64,000 nt of DNA from Pseudomonadota bacterium (GCA_023400405.1 JAEXFD010000063.1:5996-69995), one strand, 5' to 3'. Numbered from the stretch's first letter, positions 27,341-39,528 are shown. The notes: generated by a model not told the origin, from the sequence alone. Numbers and translations: made by a program.

Positions 27341-28453
27341 ATGAAGGCGACGATCGAACGCGCAACTCTGTTGAGGGGCCTCAGCCACGTCCAGTCGGTG
27401 GTCGAGCGGCGTAACACGATCCCGATCCTCTCCAACGTGCTGATCGAGGCGCAAGGCGGCGGCATGCTCCGGCTGATGGCGACCGATCTCGACCTGCAGA
27501 TCGACGAGACGATCGCCGCTGCGGTGGATCAGCCGGGCGCGATCACCGTCCCGGCCCACACGCTGTTCGACATCGTCCGCAAGCTGCCCGAGGGCGCGCA
27601 GGTCGAGCTATCGGCCGCCGAGGGGCGCATCCAGGTCGTCGCCGGCCGCGCGCGCTTCACGCTCGCCACCCTGCCGCGCGACGATTTCCCGATGATCGCC
27701 GAGGGCGACCTGCCGACCAGCTTCGAGCTGCCGGCCGAAACGCTCAAGCAGATCATCGACAAGACCCGCTTCGCGATCTCGACCGAAGAGACGCGCTATT
27801 ATCTCAACGGCATCTTCCTCCACGTCACCGACGATGCCCAGCCGCTGCTGCGCGCCGCCGCGACCGACGGCCATCGCCTCGCCCGCGTCACCGTCGCGCG
27901 TCCCGACGGCGCCGAGGCGATGCCCGACGTGATCGTGCCGCGGAAGTGCGTCGCCGAACTCCGCAAGCTGCTCGACGAAGTCGACGGCTCGATCGGCGTC
28001 TCGCTCAGCAATTCGAAGATCCGCTTCGATCTTGGCCAGGCGATCCTCACCTCCAAGCTGATCGACGGCACCTTCCCGGATTATTCGCGCGTGATTCCCA
28101 CCGCGAACGACAAGCTGCTCAAGCTCGATCCCAAGAGCTTCATGGAAGGCGTCGACCGCGTTTCGACCATCGCCACCGAAAAGACCCGCGCGGTCAAGAT
28201 GGCGCTCGATCGCGACAAGATCACCCTGTCGGTCACCAGCCCCGAAAACGGCGCCGCCGCCGAGGAAGTCCCGGGCGACTATGCCGCCGCGCCGTTCGAG
28301 ATCGGCTTCAACAGCCGCTACCTCATGGACATCCTCAACCAGATCGAAGGCGACATGGTCGAGGTCCACCTGGCGGACGCCGCAGCGCCGACGCTGATCC
28401 GCGAGAACGACAAGTCGCCTGCGCTCTATGTGCTGATGCCGATGCGGGTCTGA
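27341..28453 (+). CDS. dnaN: DNA polymerase III beta subunit (sliding clamp)
   Basis: The 370-residue clamp has three clamp folds. Blocks seen are VVERRNTIPILSNVLIEAQG, LMATDLDLQIDETIAAAV, TLPRDDFPMIAEGDLPT, LLRAAATDGHRLARVTVARP, VIVPRKCVAELRKLL and LIDGTFPDYSRVIP, ending with ALYVLMPMRV. It tethers polymerase III to DNA. dnaA is not next to it; COQ4, an unknown gene, recF and gyrB follow. The start is the ATG whose first codons (MKATIERATLLRGL) match clamp N-termini. Confidence 0.97.
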   Translation: MKATIERATLLRGLSHVQSVVERRNTIPILSNVLIEAQGGGMLRLMATDLDLQIDETIAAAVDQPGAITVPAHTLFDIVRKLPEGAQVELSAAEGRIQVVAGRARFTLATLPRDDFPMIAEGDLPTSFELPAETLKQIIDKTRFAISTEETRYYLNGIFLHVTDDAQPLLRAAATDGHRLARVTVARPDGAEAMPDVIVPRKCVAELRKLLDEVDGSIGVSLSNSKIRFDLGQAILTSKLIDGTFPDYSRVIPTANDKLLKLDPKSFMEGVDRVSTIATEKTRAVKMALDRDKITLSVTSPENGAAAEEVPGDYAAAPFEIGFNSRYLMDILNQIEGDMVEVHLADAAAPTLIRENDKSPALYVLMPMRV

Positions 28454-28481
28454 GGGCTCCGGAACGACCGCCCTCAAATCC

Positions 28482-28540
28482 CCCTCCCGCTTTCGCGGGA
28501 GGGCCGCCCTTAAATTCCCCTCCCGCAAAAGCGGGAGGGG
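28482..28540. repeat. Paired GC-rich hairpins after dnaN
   Basis: There are two hairpins with near-identical stems: CCCTCCCGC-loop-GCGGGAGGG (28482-28503) and CCCCTCCCGCAAAAGCGGGA and on (28517-28540). The loops are TTTC and AAAA. A third relative lies upstream of gyrB at 31670-31689. They form a repeat family and may also stop transcription after dnaN. Confidence 0.75.
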
Positions 28541-28599
28541 AGCAAGAAGAGCGGGAGCGACGTTGCCGCTCAGCTTGATTTCCACCGCCGCATCCTATA

Positions 28600-28614
28600 T
28601 TGACACTATTGTCA
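28600..28614. promoter_or_regulatory. Operator-like palindrome upstream of the COQ4-family gene
   Basis: TGACACTATTGTCA (28601-28614) is a perfect inverted repeat TGACA-N4-TGTCA ending 19 bases before the ATG. Its left half overlaps a TTGACA that could serve as a -35 box. This is the form of a TetR- or MarR-type operator. No regulator gene for it lies in the window. Confidence 0.5.
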
Positions 28615-28633
28615 GTAAGGATTCGGCACCATC

Positions 28634-29401
28634 ATGGCGACCCAACCCGCACCGCAAGAGCTGCTCAATCCCGGCATTCCGCTGAAGCGCGAATGGGGCA
28701 CGGCGCTCAAGGCGCTTCGCAAGCTGCTCGCCAATGGCGACGACACCGAGCAGGTGTTCCGCATCATGCGCGCGCTCAACGGCGACGTCACCCAGCGCAA
28801 CTATCGCCGTCTGCTCACCTTGCCCGGCGGCGGCCGCATCGCCTTCCGCCATGTCGAGCTCGCCGAGAAGCTGTCGGACCGAGCCTGGATCGACGAGTTT
28901 GCCGAAGGCACGGTCGGCGCCGCCTATCGCCACTTCCTCGATTCGACCGGCTATTCGGCCGACGGACTCGTCGAAGTCAGCATGGCGGCGAGCACGTTCC
29001 AGGGCATCGACGTCGAGCATCCCTATGCCTGGATGGGCCGGCGCGAGCGCGACATCCACGACCTGTGGCACGTGATCACCGGCTATCAGGCCGACGAGCA
29101 TCTCGGCGAAGCGTGCCTCGTCGCCTTCTCCTATGCGCAGACCGGCGGGATGGGCTGGGCGTTCATCGCCGCCGGCGCCGCACTCAAGAGCATCCGCGTC
29201 ACCGGCAAGCTCGATTTCCTGCGCGCCGTCGCCGAGGGCTATCGCCACGGCAAGCGCGCCGCCTGGCTGCACGGCGAGGATTACGAGACGCTGCTCGCCG
29301 AGCCGATCGACCAGGCCCGCCGCCGCCTGCGCATCGGCAACCCGAAGCTCTATCGCATCGCCCAGGCCAGCCTGGCGGCGCAGGGCCTCAAGGGGATCTA
29401 A
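28634..29401 (+). CDS. COQ4-family protein (ubiquinone biosynthesis associated)
   Basis: The 255-residue protein has the conserved metal-site signature of Coq4, HDLWHVITGYQADEHLGE, with the family's H-D-x-x-H and downstream glutamate. Other family blocks are NYRRLLTLPGGGRIAFRHVE and GTVGAAYRHFLDSTGYSADG. In eukaryotes Coq4 supports ubiquinone head-group assembly and decarboxylation/hydroxylation. The bacterial homologues are thought to act in quinone metabolism. The gene sits unusually between dnaN and recF and has a palindrome just upstream that suggests its own regulator. Confidence 0.85.
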   Translation: MATQPAPQELLNPGIPLKREWGTALKALRKLLANGDDTEQVFRIMRALNGDVTQRNYRRLLTLPGGGRIAFRHVELAEKLSDRAWIDEFAEGTVGAAYRHFLDSTGYSADGLVEVSMAASTFQGIDVEHPYAWMGRRERDIHDLWHVITGYQADEHLGEACLVAFSYAQTGGMGWAFIAAGAALKSIRVTGKLDFLRAVAEGYRHGKRAAWLHGEDYETLLAEPIDQARRRLRIGNPKLYRIAQASLAAQGLKGI

Positions 29402-29438
29402 GTCCCCGACCATTTCCCTTTCGTCGCCGGGAATTCCC

Positions 29439-29516
29439 GTCACCTCAGCGAAAGCCGGGGCATCGTGCCTCCAACCGAACGGTTTGTGACTGGAAATGCC
29501 GGTTTCCGCTGGCATG
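29439..29516. repeat. Degenerate palindromic repeat (family B relative)
   Basis: The arm CGTCACCTCAGCGAAAGCCG is imperfectly mirrored by the arm ending GGTTTCCGCTGGCATGACTT. It resembles the element at 16371-16451 and lies immediately before a family A palindrome, between convergent genes. Confidence 0.45.
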
Positions 29517-29532
29517 ACTTCGCATACCCTTC

Positions 29533-29621
29533 CCGTTCGCCCTGAGCTTGTCGAAGGGCTGTTCTTCACTTCCCCAAGGGAGAAGAACAAGACTGCCCTT
29601 CGACAAGCTCAGGGCGAACGG
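29533..29621. repeat. Palindromic intergenic repeat, family A (copy 2, perfect arms)
   Basis: A perfect 27-base inverted repeat joins 29533-29559 and 29595-29621. The inner loop holds another short inverted repeat (GTTCTTC/GAAGAAC). It matches the arms of the element at 9862-9984 and again lies between convergent genes. Confidence 0.85.
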
Positions 29622-29674
29622 CTCGATTTCAAGGCGTCATACTCGGGGAATGGCCGGAAGCCCCGGGGCCAGCC

Positions 29675-30439
29675 TCACGGCAGCTTTTCGACGCCCCCGG
29701 CAGTCCCGGCGCCACCCTTCAGGTCCATCGAGCCCAGCATCCCCATCAGCTCGTCGATGCTGGTCACCGGCCCGGGCAGTTCGAAGTGCTTGGCGTCGAT
29801 CGCCGACTGGTCGAGGGACTTGAACTCGATCAGCGGCCCCTCGGGCTTGGTGGCGCCCGCCTCGACGGGCGTGATTCGCAGCGGCGCTCCCTTCGCCATC
29901 ACTTCGCTCAGCCGGGGAACGAACTGGGTCTCGGCCGGAAATAGCCGCAGCAGCAGGTCGTTGAGGCTCACGATCGTGCGCTGGAACACGCCGCCCACCG
30001 GCGCGAGCGCCGCGTCCAGGCTCATCACGAATTCGACCTGCTTCTTGCGGTCGTTCTCCGGCCCCTTCACCATGGCCAGGTTCCAGATCATGCCCGGCCG
30101 CCCCGCAACCGTCGCCGCCGGTCCCGCCACCACGCCGAAACCGATCTCGCCGGCCTTGGGATCCTTGGTGTCGGGAATGATCCCCTTGGCGAAGTCGATC
30201 ATTTCGCTGAGCTCGAACACCTTGGTTTCGGCCTGGTCGTGCACCACCAGGTAATCGACCGCGTCGCGGCGGATCAGCGCAAACTTGCCGACGACTTCAA
30301 GCCGGGCGTTGCCGCCGCTCGCCACTTCGACCGTGAGCTCGGTCTTGCCGCCCATCTGGTAATGCGCGGTCACATCGGCCAGCGCCGGCAGCGGCAGCAG
30401 CGCGACCAGCGCCGCAAGCATCAGTTTCAACGGATTCAC
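29675..30439 (-). CDS. Secreted protein of unknown function
   Basis: The 254-residue product begins with a clear signal peptide ([20 protein letters not shown], cleavage after ALA). The GTG start at 30439 is favoured by GGGGGAG eight bases upstream; an internal ATG at 30421 would shorten the leader. The mature part looks mostly beta-rich ([40 protein letters not shown]) and may be a small periplasmic barrel or lipid-binding fold. It is divergent from recF with about 106 bases between starts. No family is recognised with confidence. Confidence 0.7.
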   Translation of the reverse strand: MNPLKLMLAALVALLPLPALADVTAHYQMGGKTELTVEVASGGNARLEVVGKFALIRRDAVDYLVVHDQAETKVFELSEMIDFAKGIIPDTKDPKAGEIGFGVVAGPAATVAGRPGMIWNLAMVKGPENDRKKQVEFVMSLDAALAPVGGVFQRTIVSLNDLLLRLFPAETQFVPRLSEVMAKGAPLRITPVEAGATKPEGPLIEFKSLDQSAIDAKHFELPGPVTSIDELMGMLGSMDLKGGAGTAGGVEKLP

Positions 30440-30545
30440 GCGAATGTCTCCCCCGGGATTTCGCAACTCATCGGCGAAGCGCTGTCGCGCCGCAAGCGAT
30501 TCCCGCCTGTTTCCGCGTGGGAAAACAATCTCTAAAGAACCCCGC

Positions 30546-31625
30546 GTGGCCGTCGTTCGTCTCGTCCTCACCGATTTTCGCAACCATGCCGAGGCGCTGC
30601 TCACGCCCGGCCCCGGATTCGTCGTGCTCAGTGGCGACAATGGCGCGGGCAAGACCAACGTCCTCGAGGCCGTGTCGCTGCTCGCGCCGGGCCGCGGCCT
30701 TCGCCGGGTGCCGCTCGCCGAAATGGCGCGCCAGGGCGGTAGCGGCGGGTTTGGCGTCGCCGCGCGCCTGGCCGACGACACCGACCTCGGCACCGGCACC
30801 GAGCCGCGCGCGCCCGAGCGCCGCATCGTGCGCATCAACGGCGCCGCGGCCGCCGCGACCAGCCTCGCCGAATGGCTGAGCGTGCTGTGGCTCACGCCCG
30901 CAATGGACCGGCTTTTCGTCGAGGCCGCCGGCGAGCGCCGCCGCTTCCTCGATCGCCTCACCCTCGCGCTCGCCCCCGGTCATGCTCATCACAGCACCCG
31001 CTACGAGGCCGCGATGCGCGAGCGCAACCGGCTGCTCGCCGACGATGCCATGCCCGACCCGGACTGGCTCGCCGCCCTCGAAGCGCGGATGGGCGAACAT
31101 GGCGCCGCGATCGACACCGCGCGCCGTGCCCTGGTCGAGACGCTGGCCGCACGCCTTGCCGAACAGCCCACCGGCCCCTTCGCCCGCGCCGGCCTCGCGC
31201 TCGAAGGCTGGCACGGCGATGCCGAAAGCCTCGTGCGCGAACTCGCTGCCGGCCGTCGCCGCGACGCCGCAGCGGGCCGCACGCTCGCGGGCCCGCACCG
31301 TTCGGACCTGCTCGTCACGCATCTCGACAAGGATCAGCCCGCACATCTCTGCTCGACCGGCGAGCAGAAGGCGCTGCTCCTCGGCATCGTGCTCGGCCAT
31401 GCCGAACTGGTCGCCGATCGCGCCGGCCGCCCGCCGATCCTGCTGCTCGACGAAGTTGCCGCCCATCTCGACCCCGCGCGCCGCGCCGCACTGTTCGATC
31501 GCCTCGCCGGCCGCGGCCAGGTCTGGATGACCGGCACCGAGCCCGCGCTGTTCGAGGGGATTCCGGGTGACGCCACGCGCTACCGGTTGGAACACGGCTA
31601 CATCGAGGCGGACGCGGGATCGTAG
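30546..31625 (+). CDS. recF: DNA replication/repair protein RecF
   Basis: The 359-residue SMC-like ATPase loads RecA at single-strand gaps. It has the Walker [18 protein letters not shown] (about residues 29-45), the RecF block [20 protein letters not shown], the signature region [18 protein letters not shown] with [20 protein letters not shown], and Walker [20 protein letters not shown]. The GTG at 30546 is chosen because it begins the conserved [12 protein letters not shown]. gyrB follows after a repeat-containing gap, as in many bacteria. Confidence 0.95.
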   Translation: MAVVRLVLTDFRNHAEALLTPGPGFVVLSGDNGAGKTNVLEAVSLLAPGRGLRRVPLAEMARQGGSGGFGVAARLADDTDLGTGTEPRAPERRIVRINGAAAAATSLAEWLSVLWLTPAMDRLFVEAAGERRRFLDRLTLALAPGHAHHSTRYEAAMRERNRLLADDAMPDPDWLAALEARMGEHGAAIDTARRALVETLAARLAEQPTGPFARAGLALEGWHGDAESLVRELAAGRRRDAAAGRTLAGPHRSDLLVTHLDKDQPAHLCSTGEQKALLLGIVLGHAELVADRAGRPPILLLDEVAAHLDPARRAALFDRLAGRGQVWMTGTEPALFEGIPGDATRYRLEHGYIEADAGS

Positions 31626-34301
<2,676 letters not shown>

Positions 34302-34303
34302 AG

Positions 34304-34328
34304 CCTGTTTCAGCCGAGCTGAAACAGG
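34304..34328 (+). terminator. Perfect hairpin just after gyrB
   Basis: CCTGTTTCAG-CCGAG-CTGAAACAGG is a perfect 10-base stem starting two bases after the gyrB stop. No T tract follows, so termination is likely but not certain. Confidence 0.55.
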
Positions 34329-34329
34329 T

Positions 34330-34411
34330 GCGGCACCAGCCCGCTCCCCCACCCGGCCCCCCGCCGGCAGTATCATATGGGTGGCCGGGTGGGGGAGCGG
34401 GCTGGTGCCGC
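34330..34411. repeat. Perfect 29-base inverted repeat between gyrB and the MpaB-like gene
   Basis: 34330-34358 and 34383-34411 are exact inverted copies with a 24-base centre. The element lies between two convergent genes and sits between two smaller hairpins (34304-34328 and about 34412-34426). It is either a bidirectional terminator or a palindromic mobile remnant. Confidence 0.85.
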
Positions 34412-34440
34412 TTCAGCGAAGCTGAAAAAGACTCTAGGAG

Positions 34441-35289
34441 CTAGCGAAACGCCCAGCGCAGCGTCCGCGCCACGCTCTGGGTGCCGATCCGCACCGCCGG
34501 CGTGGCGAGGCCCGCGGCGCGCAGCCCGTGCATCCGCCGCGCCCAGCCCGGCAGCAGGTCGATCGCGGCCTGGAAGGTCAGTGCCTTGAGCGGCATCATC
34601 GAGGGCCGCGGCGCCGGCTGGCCGAGCACCACTCGGGCGACGTCGCGAGTCCGCGCATCGACGCGCAGTTCGGGCCGCATCGCGGCGATCAGCGCCTCGG
34701 CCTCCGCCCGGCTGCGCGGCACCGGATCGGCACCGAGCTTGTCGGCGATCAGGGCGAATTCGGCGAAATAGCGGTCTTGGTCGGCCGTGCTCATTCTGGG
34801 CTCGGCATAGCGGATCCAGGCATCGAGGAAGCTCACCGCTTCGCTGACATGGACCCAAGCGAGCAGCCGCGGATCGTCGGCGCGATAGGCGGTGCCGTCG
34901 GGCAGCACGCCCTGCACGAAGCCGTGCACTTCGCGGACCTTGGCGATCACCGCCTCGGCTTCCTCGGCGCTACCATAGCTGGTCACCGCGATAAACCGCG
35001 CCGTGCGCCGCAACCGCCCGTGCATGTCGTCCCGGAAGCGCGAGTGGTCCCACACCCCGGCAAGCACCGCCGGGTGCAGCATCTGGAGCAGCAGCGCCGA
35101 AACCCCGCCGACCATCATGGTTGTCACGTCGCCGTGCACGCGCCACACCACGCTCTCCGGCCCAAACAGGCTGGTCTCCGGCTGGCGCTGCACCGGCGCC
35201 TCGCCCCGCGACCGATCGTTGAACACGGCACGGACCTGACCGATCAGGGCAGTCTTGAGCCCGCGGGCGAATGTCGTTGCCGGATCCAT
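34441..35289 (-). CDS. Oxygenase MpaB-family (DUF2236) protein
   Basis: The 282-residue protein shows the DUF2236/MpaB pattern: VWRVHGDVTTMMVGGVSALLLQ, LHPAVLAGVWDHSRFRDD, RTARFIAVTSYGSAEEAEAV, GTAYRADDPRLLAWVHVSEA. The histidines and arginine in these blocks are those implicated in haem binding in related latex-clearing proteins. Members act on fungal toxins or rubber-like substrates in a few cases, but most have no known substrate. It is convergent with gyrB and 96 bases from the divergent L,D-transpeptidase gene. Confidence 0.87.
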   Translation of the reverse strand: MDPATTFARGLKTALIGQVRAVFNDRSRGEAPVQRQPETSLFGPESVVWRVHGDVTTMMVGGVSALLLQMLHPAVLAGVWDHSRFRDDMHGRLRRTARFIAVTSYGSAEEAEAVIAKVREVHGFVQGVLPDGTAYRADDPRLLAWVHVSEAVSFLDAWIRYAEPRMSTADQDRYFAEFALIADKLGADPVPRSRAEAEALIAAMRPELRVDARTRDVARVVLGQPAPRPSMMPLKALTFQAAIDLLPGWARRMHGLRAAGLATPAVRIGTQSVARTLRWAFR

Positions 35290-35385
35290 TGCTTCCCAAG
35301 TTAGGGCAGGTCGCAGCAACCACAACCGCTTCCGTTCGGCTTCGCCGCTGCTACGATGGCATGACGTCACATTCGGGATTGCCCT

Positions 35386-36387
35386 TTGCTCCGTTCGACG
35401 CGCGCCCGCGCCCTTGCCCTCACAGCAGCCATCATGTTGCTCGCCAGCACGGGCCGCGCGCAGCTGCGTCCCCTCGACAGCGGCAGCGTCGTCGCGGCGG
35501 TCGGCCGCCTGCACCCCAGCCAATATCTCTGGCTGCCCGAACTCGCCCCGCAAGGGCCGATGCTGGTGGTGGTCAACCTCTCCACGCAGCGGCTCGTCGC
35601 CTATCGCAATGGCGTGCCGATCGCCGCATCGACCATCTCCAGCGGCAGGCCCGGACATCGCACGCCCGCCGGCGTGTTCACCATCCTGCAAAAGGCGAAA
35701 TGGCACCGTTCGAGCCTCTATTCGAACGCGCCGATGCCGTTCATGCAGCGCCTGACCTGGTACGGCATCGCACTGCACGGCGGGGCTCTGCCTGGATATC
35801 CCGCCTCGCACGGCTGTATTCGCCTGCCGCACGCCTTCGCCCGGCTGCTCTTCGCGCAGACCAACATCGGCATGACCGTAGTGGTCACCGCTCAGCAGCC
35901 TGGATTGCGGGTCGGCAGCAACCCCGCCGACGCTCGCGCCTACCCGGCCGGTCCTGCAAGCTGGCACCCGGAGCGCGCGCCCTCGGGACCCGTCTCGATC
36001 ATCGTGAGCGGTGCGGATCGCCGAATGGTTGTCCTGCGCAACGGCATCGAGATCGGTTCGGCACCGGTCTCGTTCGACGGCGAGATCGTGCGCGCCCAAG
36101 CCTATGTCCTCAAGGATGCGACGCCCGGTGCCTATCGCTGGCAGCGCCTGGCGCTTCCGGGAGACGGCCGACACCGCGCGGCAGAGCCCGAGCCCGCCCC
36201 GCACGCGCAATCCGGCAGCGATCCGTTCCGTCGCGCCCTGGCGGACGTGCTGACGCCCGGCGCTACGATGGTCGTCGTCCCCGACTCGATTGGCGCGATG
36301 CCGGGCCATGCCGAGGACCCGCCGGTCATCGAAGATGCTCCAGCGGTCGAAGCCTGGCTGCAGGACGCGTCGCTCGCCGTCCGCTGA
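35386..36387 (+). CDS. L,D-transpeptidase (YkuD domain), secreted
   Basis: The 333-residue protein has an N-terminal signal sequence (ARALALTAAIMLLASTGRAQ). A YkuD catalytic domain runs from MLVVVNLSTQRLVAYRNGVP to SHGCIRLPHAFARLL, with the catalytic cysteine at about C144 and the preceding histidine in GIALHGGALPGYPASHG. Such enzymes make 3-3 cross-links or attach proteins to peptidoglycan. The C-terminal half (about 190-333) is a second beta-rich region with VSIIVSGADRRMVVLRNGIE, like a degenerate repeat of the strand pattern but without a catalytic cysteine. The start is a TTG. Confidence 0.88.
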   Translation: MLRSTRARALALTAAIMLLASTGRAQLRPLDSGSVVAAVGRLHPSQYLWLPELAPQGPMLVVVNLSTQRLVAYRNGVPIAASTISSGRPGHRTPAGVFTILQKAKWHRSSLYSNAPMPFMQRLTWYGIALHGGALPGYPASHGCIRLPHAFARLLFAQTNIGMTVVVTAQQPGLRVGSNPADARAYPAGPASWHPERAPSGPVSIIVSGADRRMVVLRNGIEIGSAPVSFDGEIVRAQAYVLKDATPGAYRWQRLALPGDGRHRAAEPEPAPHAQSGSDPFRRALADVLTPGATMVVVPDSIGAMPGHAEDPPVIEDAPAVEAWLQDASLAVR

Positions 36388-36469
36388 TTTCGCACAAGCT
36401 GAGCTAAACCGGAGTGCAAGCCGTTTGCCGTTGACCGCGTAACGTTTTGCGGTGCAGCACATGCATGCC

Positions 36470-39139
36470 ATGGCCAGCCTCCCCATCACCAACAATCCCG
36501 ATATCCGCTTCCTCGGTCGCCTGCTCGGCGACGTGATTCGCGCCTATGGCGGGGAGGAGTTGTTCAAGCGGATCGAATATATCCGCTCGACCTCGGTCGA
36601 TCGCGCGCGCGGCGTGGCCGGCGCGGGCACCGTCGATCGCGGGCTCGACCGGCTCTCGCTCGACGAGACGCTCGATTTCACCCGCGGGTTCATGCTGTTC
36701 TCGATGCTCGCCAATCTGGCCGAGGATCGCCAGGGTGTCGCCACTGAAGCGGGCGCGGACCTGGCCTCGGCGCTCGATCGGCTCGAGGGCGAGGGCATCG
36801 GCCAGGAACAGGTGATGGCGCTGCTCGATCATGCGCTGATCGTCCCCGTGCTCACCGCGCACCCGACCGAAGTGCGCCGCAAGTCAATGATCGACCATAA
36901 GAACCGCATCGCGGACCTGATGGCGCTCAAGGACAAGCAGGTTACCGAGACCGAGGATGGCGACAAGGTGGACGAGGCGATCCTGCGCCAGATCGCCCTG
37001 CTCTGGCAGACGCGCGTTCTTCGCCGCGAGAAGCTCGGGGTCGCCGACGAAGTCGAGACTGCGCTCTCCTATCTGCGCGACGTGTTCCTGCCCGTCCTGC
37101 CCGCCCTGTACGCCCGCTGGGACCGTGCCCTCGGCTTCCGCGCGCCGTCCTTCCTGCGCACCGGCAGCTGGATCGGCGGCGATCGCGACGGCAATCCCTT
37201 CGTCAACGCCGAGTCGCTCCGCCTCGCCTTGTCGCGCGCGGCCGAAGCTGTGCTCGGCTATTATCTCGACGCGGTCCATGCGCTTGGCGCCGAACTCTCG
37301 ATCTCGACCGAGCAGGTGAAGGTCGATGAGGGGCTGCTCAAGCTCGCCGAGGCCAGCCATGACGAGGGCCGCAGCCGCGCCGACGAACCTTATCGCCGCG
37401 CGCTTTCGGGCATCTATGCCCGGCTTTCCGCAACGCACGAGCAACTCACCGGCAAGCACCCGCCGCGTCCGGCCGCGGTCTCGGGCGAGCCCTATGCCCA
37501 CCCTTCGGACTTCCGCGACGAGCTGGTGACGATCGCTCGCGCGCTCGACGACGAGGGCGGCCCGCTCGCCACCGGCGGCGCGCTCGGCCGGCTGATCCGC
37601 GCGGTCGAGACCTTCGGCTTCCACCTCGCCGCACTCGACATGCGCCAGAACAGCGCCGTCCACGAGCGCGTGATCGCCGAGCTGCTCAAGGCCGCCGGCG
37701 TCACCGACGATTATGCCGCGCTCTCCGAAGACCAGCGCGTCGAGATCCTCCGCCGCGAACTCGCCAACGCGCGCCCGCTGACCAGCCCTTATGCGGCGTA
37801 CAGCGAGGAGACGGCGTCCGAGCTCGCGATCGTCCGCGCCGCCGCCGAGGCGCACGCGCGCTACGGCCGCGCCTGCATCACCCATTACATCGTCTCGATG
37901 GCGCAATCGGTGTCGGACCTGCTGGAAGTCCATATCCTGCTCAAGGAGGCCGGGCTCTACGTTCCGGGCGACGAGCCTCAGGCGCATGTCATGGCGATCC
38001 CGCTGTTCGAGACGATCGCCGATCTCGAAGGCGCGCCCGCGATCATGGAAGCCTGGCTCGGCCTGCCCGAAGTCGCCGGAATCGCCGCAAAGCGCGGCCA
38101 TCAGGAAGTGATGATCGGCTATTCGGATTCGAACAAGGACGGCGGCTACCTCACCTCCACCTGGCAGCTCTCGCGCGGTTCGACCGCGCTGAAGCCGGTG
38201 TTCGAAAAGGCCGGGATCGGCATGCAGCTCTTCCACGGCCGCGGCGGCGCGGTGGGGCGCGGCGGCGGCTCGTCCTTCTCGGCGATCCTCGCCCAGCCCA
38301 AGGGCTCCGTGCAGGGCCGCATCCGCATCACCGAACAGGGCGAAGTGATCGCGGCCAAATACGGCACGCGCGAAAGCGCGATGACCAATTTGGAAGCGAT
38401 GGCTTCGGCGACGCTGCTCGCCAGCCTCGAGCCCGAAAAGCTCGCGCCCGCCGATGCCGCGCGCTTCGCCGCGGCGATGGATGCGCTCTCCGACACGGCG
38501 TTCAAGGCCTATCGTGGGCTGGTGTACGAGACCGAAGGTTTCACCCGTTTCTTCCGCCAGGCGACGCCGATCGCCGAGATCGCCGGCCTCAAGATCGGCT
38601 CGCGCCCGGCCAGCCGCAAGAAATCGGACGCGATCGAGGATCTGCGCGCGATCCCTTGGGTGTTCAGCTGGGCGCAGGCGCGCGTGATGCTGCCGGGCTG
38701 GTACGGCGTCGGTGCGGCGCTGGAGGCGTTCGAGGACAAGGGGCTGCTGCGCGAGATGGCGAGCGCCTGGCCGCTGTTCCGCGCGACGCTCGACAATATG
38801 GAGCAGGTGCTCGCCAAGTCGGACATGGAGATCGCGGCGCACTACGCGGCTCTGGTTGAGGACGAGGCGCTGCGCGACGCTGTGTTCGGCCGCATCCGCG
38901 AGGGCTGGCAGAAGACGCATGACGGGCTGCTCCAGGTCACCCGCCAGACCCGGCTGCTCGAAAAGCACCCGGCGCTCGACAGCTCGATCCGCTTGCGCCT
39001 GCCCTATATCGAGCCGCTCAACCTGCTCCAGGTCGAGCTGCTCAAGCGCCACCGCCGCGGCGAGGACGATCCGCGGATCGGCGAGGGCATTCTCCTCTCG
39101 ATCAACGCGATCGCGACGGCGCTCAGGAACAGCGGTTAG
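36470..39139 (+). CDS. ppc: Phosphoenolpyruvate carboxylase
   Basis: The product of about 889 residues makes oxaloacetate from PEP and bicarbonate, refilling the TCA cycle. Catalytic blocks are present: VLTAHPTEVRRKSMIDHKNR (catalytic histidine near 130), TGSWIGGDRDGNPFVNAE, GYSDSNKDGGYLTSTWQLSR and the mobile loop FHGRGGAVGRGGG (near 590). The C-terminus RRGEDDPRIGEGILLSINAI ends in the conserved N-S-G. Three in-frame starts (GTG 36452, ATG 36461, ATG 36470) are possible. The TAG stop shares TTAG with the convergent thioesterase stop. Confidence 0.97.
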   Translation: MASLPITNNPDIRFLGRLLGDVIRAYGGEELFKRIEYIRSTSVDRARGVAGAGTVDRGLDRLSLDETLDFTRGFMLFSMLANLAEDRQGVATEAGADLASALDRLEGEGIGQEQVMALLDHALIVPVLTAHPTEVRRKSMIDHKNRIADLMALKDKQVTETEDGDKVDEAILRQIALLWQTRVLRREKLGVADEVETALSYLRDVFLPVLPALYARWDRALGFRAPSFLRTGSWIGGDRDGNPFVNAESLRLALSRAAEAVLGYYLDAVHALGAELSISTEQVKVDEGLLKLAEASHDEGRSRADEPYRRALSGIYARLSATHEQLTGKHPPRPAAVSGEPYAHPSDFRDELVTIARALDDEGGPLATGGALGRLIRAVETFGFHLAALDMRQNSAVHERVIAELLKAAGVTDDYAALSEDQRVEILRRELANARPLTSPYAAYSEETASELAIVRAAAEAHARYGRACITHYIVSMAQSVSDLLEVHILLKEAGLYVPGDEPQAHVMAIPLFETIADLEGAPAIMEAWLGLPEVAGIAAKRGHQEVMIGYSDSNKDGGYLTSTWQLSRGSTALKPVFEKAGIGMQLFHGRGGAVGRGGGSSFSAILAQPKGSVQGRIRITEQGEVIAAKYGTRESAMTNLEAMASATLLASLEPEKLAPADAARFAAAMDALSDTAFKAYRGLVYETEGFTRFFRQATPIAEIAGLKIGSRPASRKKSDAIEDLRAIPWVFSWAQARVMLPGWYGVGAALEAFEDKGLLREMASAWPLFRATLDNMEQVLAKSDMEIAAHYAALVEDEALRDAVFGRIREGWQKTHDGLLQVTRQTRLLEKHPALDSSIRLRLPYIEPLNLLQVELLKRHRRGEDDPRIGEGILLSINAIATALRNSG

Positions 39140-39528
39140 GCGAGAAAAGGCGCCGCCACTTCCTCGCGGATGCGCACCAGCCGTCCACTTGCCCGGTCCA
39201 ACATCGCCCAGGTCGTCTTCGCCTCGACCTTCACCTTGCCGTCCTCGCCGGTGAATTTCATATGGCGATCGAATCGCGCGCCGCGCGGCGGCTCGGGCAC
39301 CCAGGTCTCGGCCGTTACCGTCTCGCCGGCGGCGACGTTGCCGCGATAGTCGATCTCGTGCCGCGTCACGACCCAGATGAAGGCGTCGCGATGCTCGGGC
39401 GCGGCGACCGCGTCCCAATGCGCCACTGCCACGTCCTGGATCCACTTCACCCACACGGCATTGTTGACGTGGCCCAGCACGTCGATGTCCTCGGGGCCGG
39501 CGGTGATGCGAGCGGTGTATCGAGCCAT
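39136..39528 (-). CDS. Hotdog-fold acyl-CoA thioesterase (4HBT/YbgC-like)
   Basis: The 130-residue protein has the hotdog thioesterase entry DIDVLGHVNNAVWVKWIQDV with the catalytic aspartate/histidine region, EIDYRGNVAAGETVTAETWV and FTGEDGKVKVEAKTTWAMLD. Members hydrolyse acyl-CoAs; the substrate here is unknown. It is convergent with ppc, and the two stop codons share the four bases TTAG. Confidence 0.87.
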   Translation of the reverse strand: MARYTARITAGPEDIDVLGHVNNAVWVKWIQDVAVAHWDAVAAPEHRDAFIWVVTRHEIDYRGNVAAGETVTAETWVPEPPRGARFDRHMKFTGEDGKVKVEAKTTWAMLDRASGRLVRIREEVAAPFLA

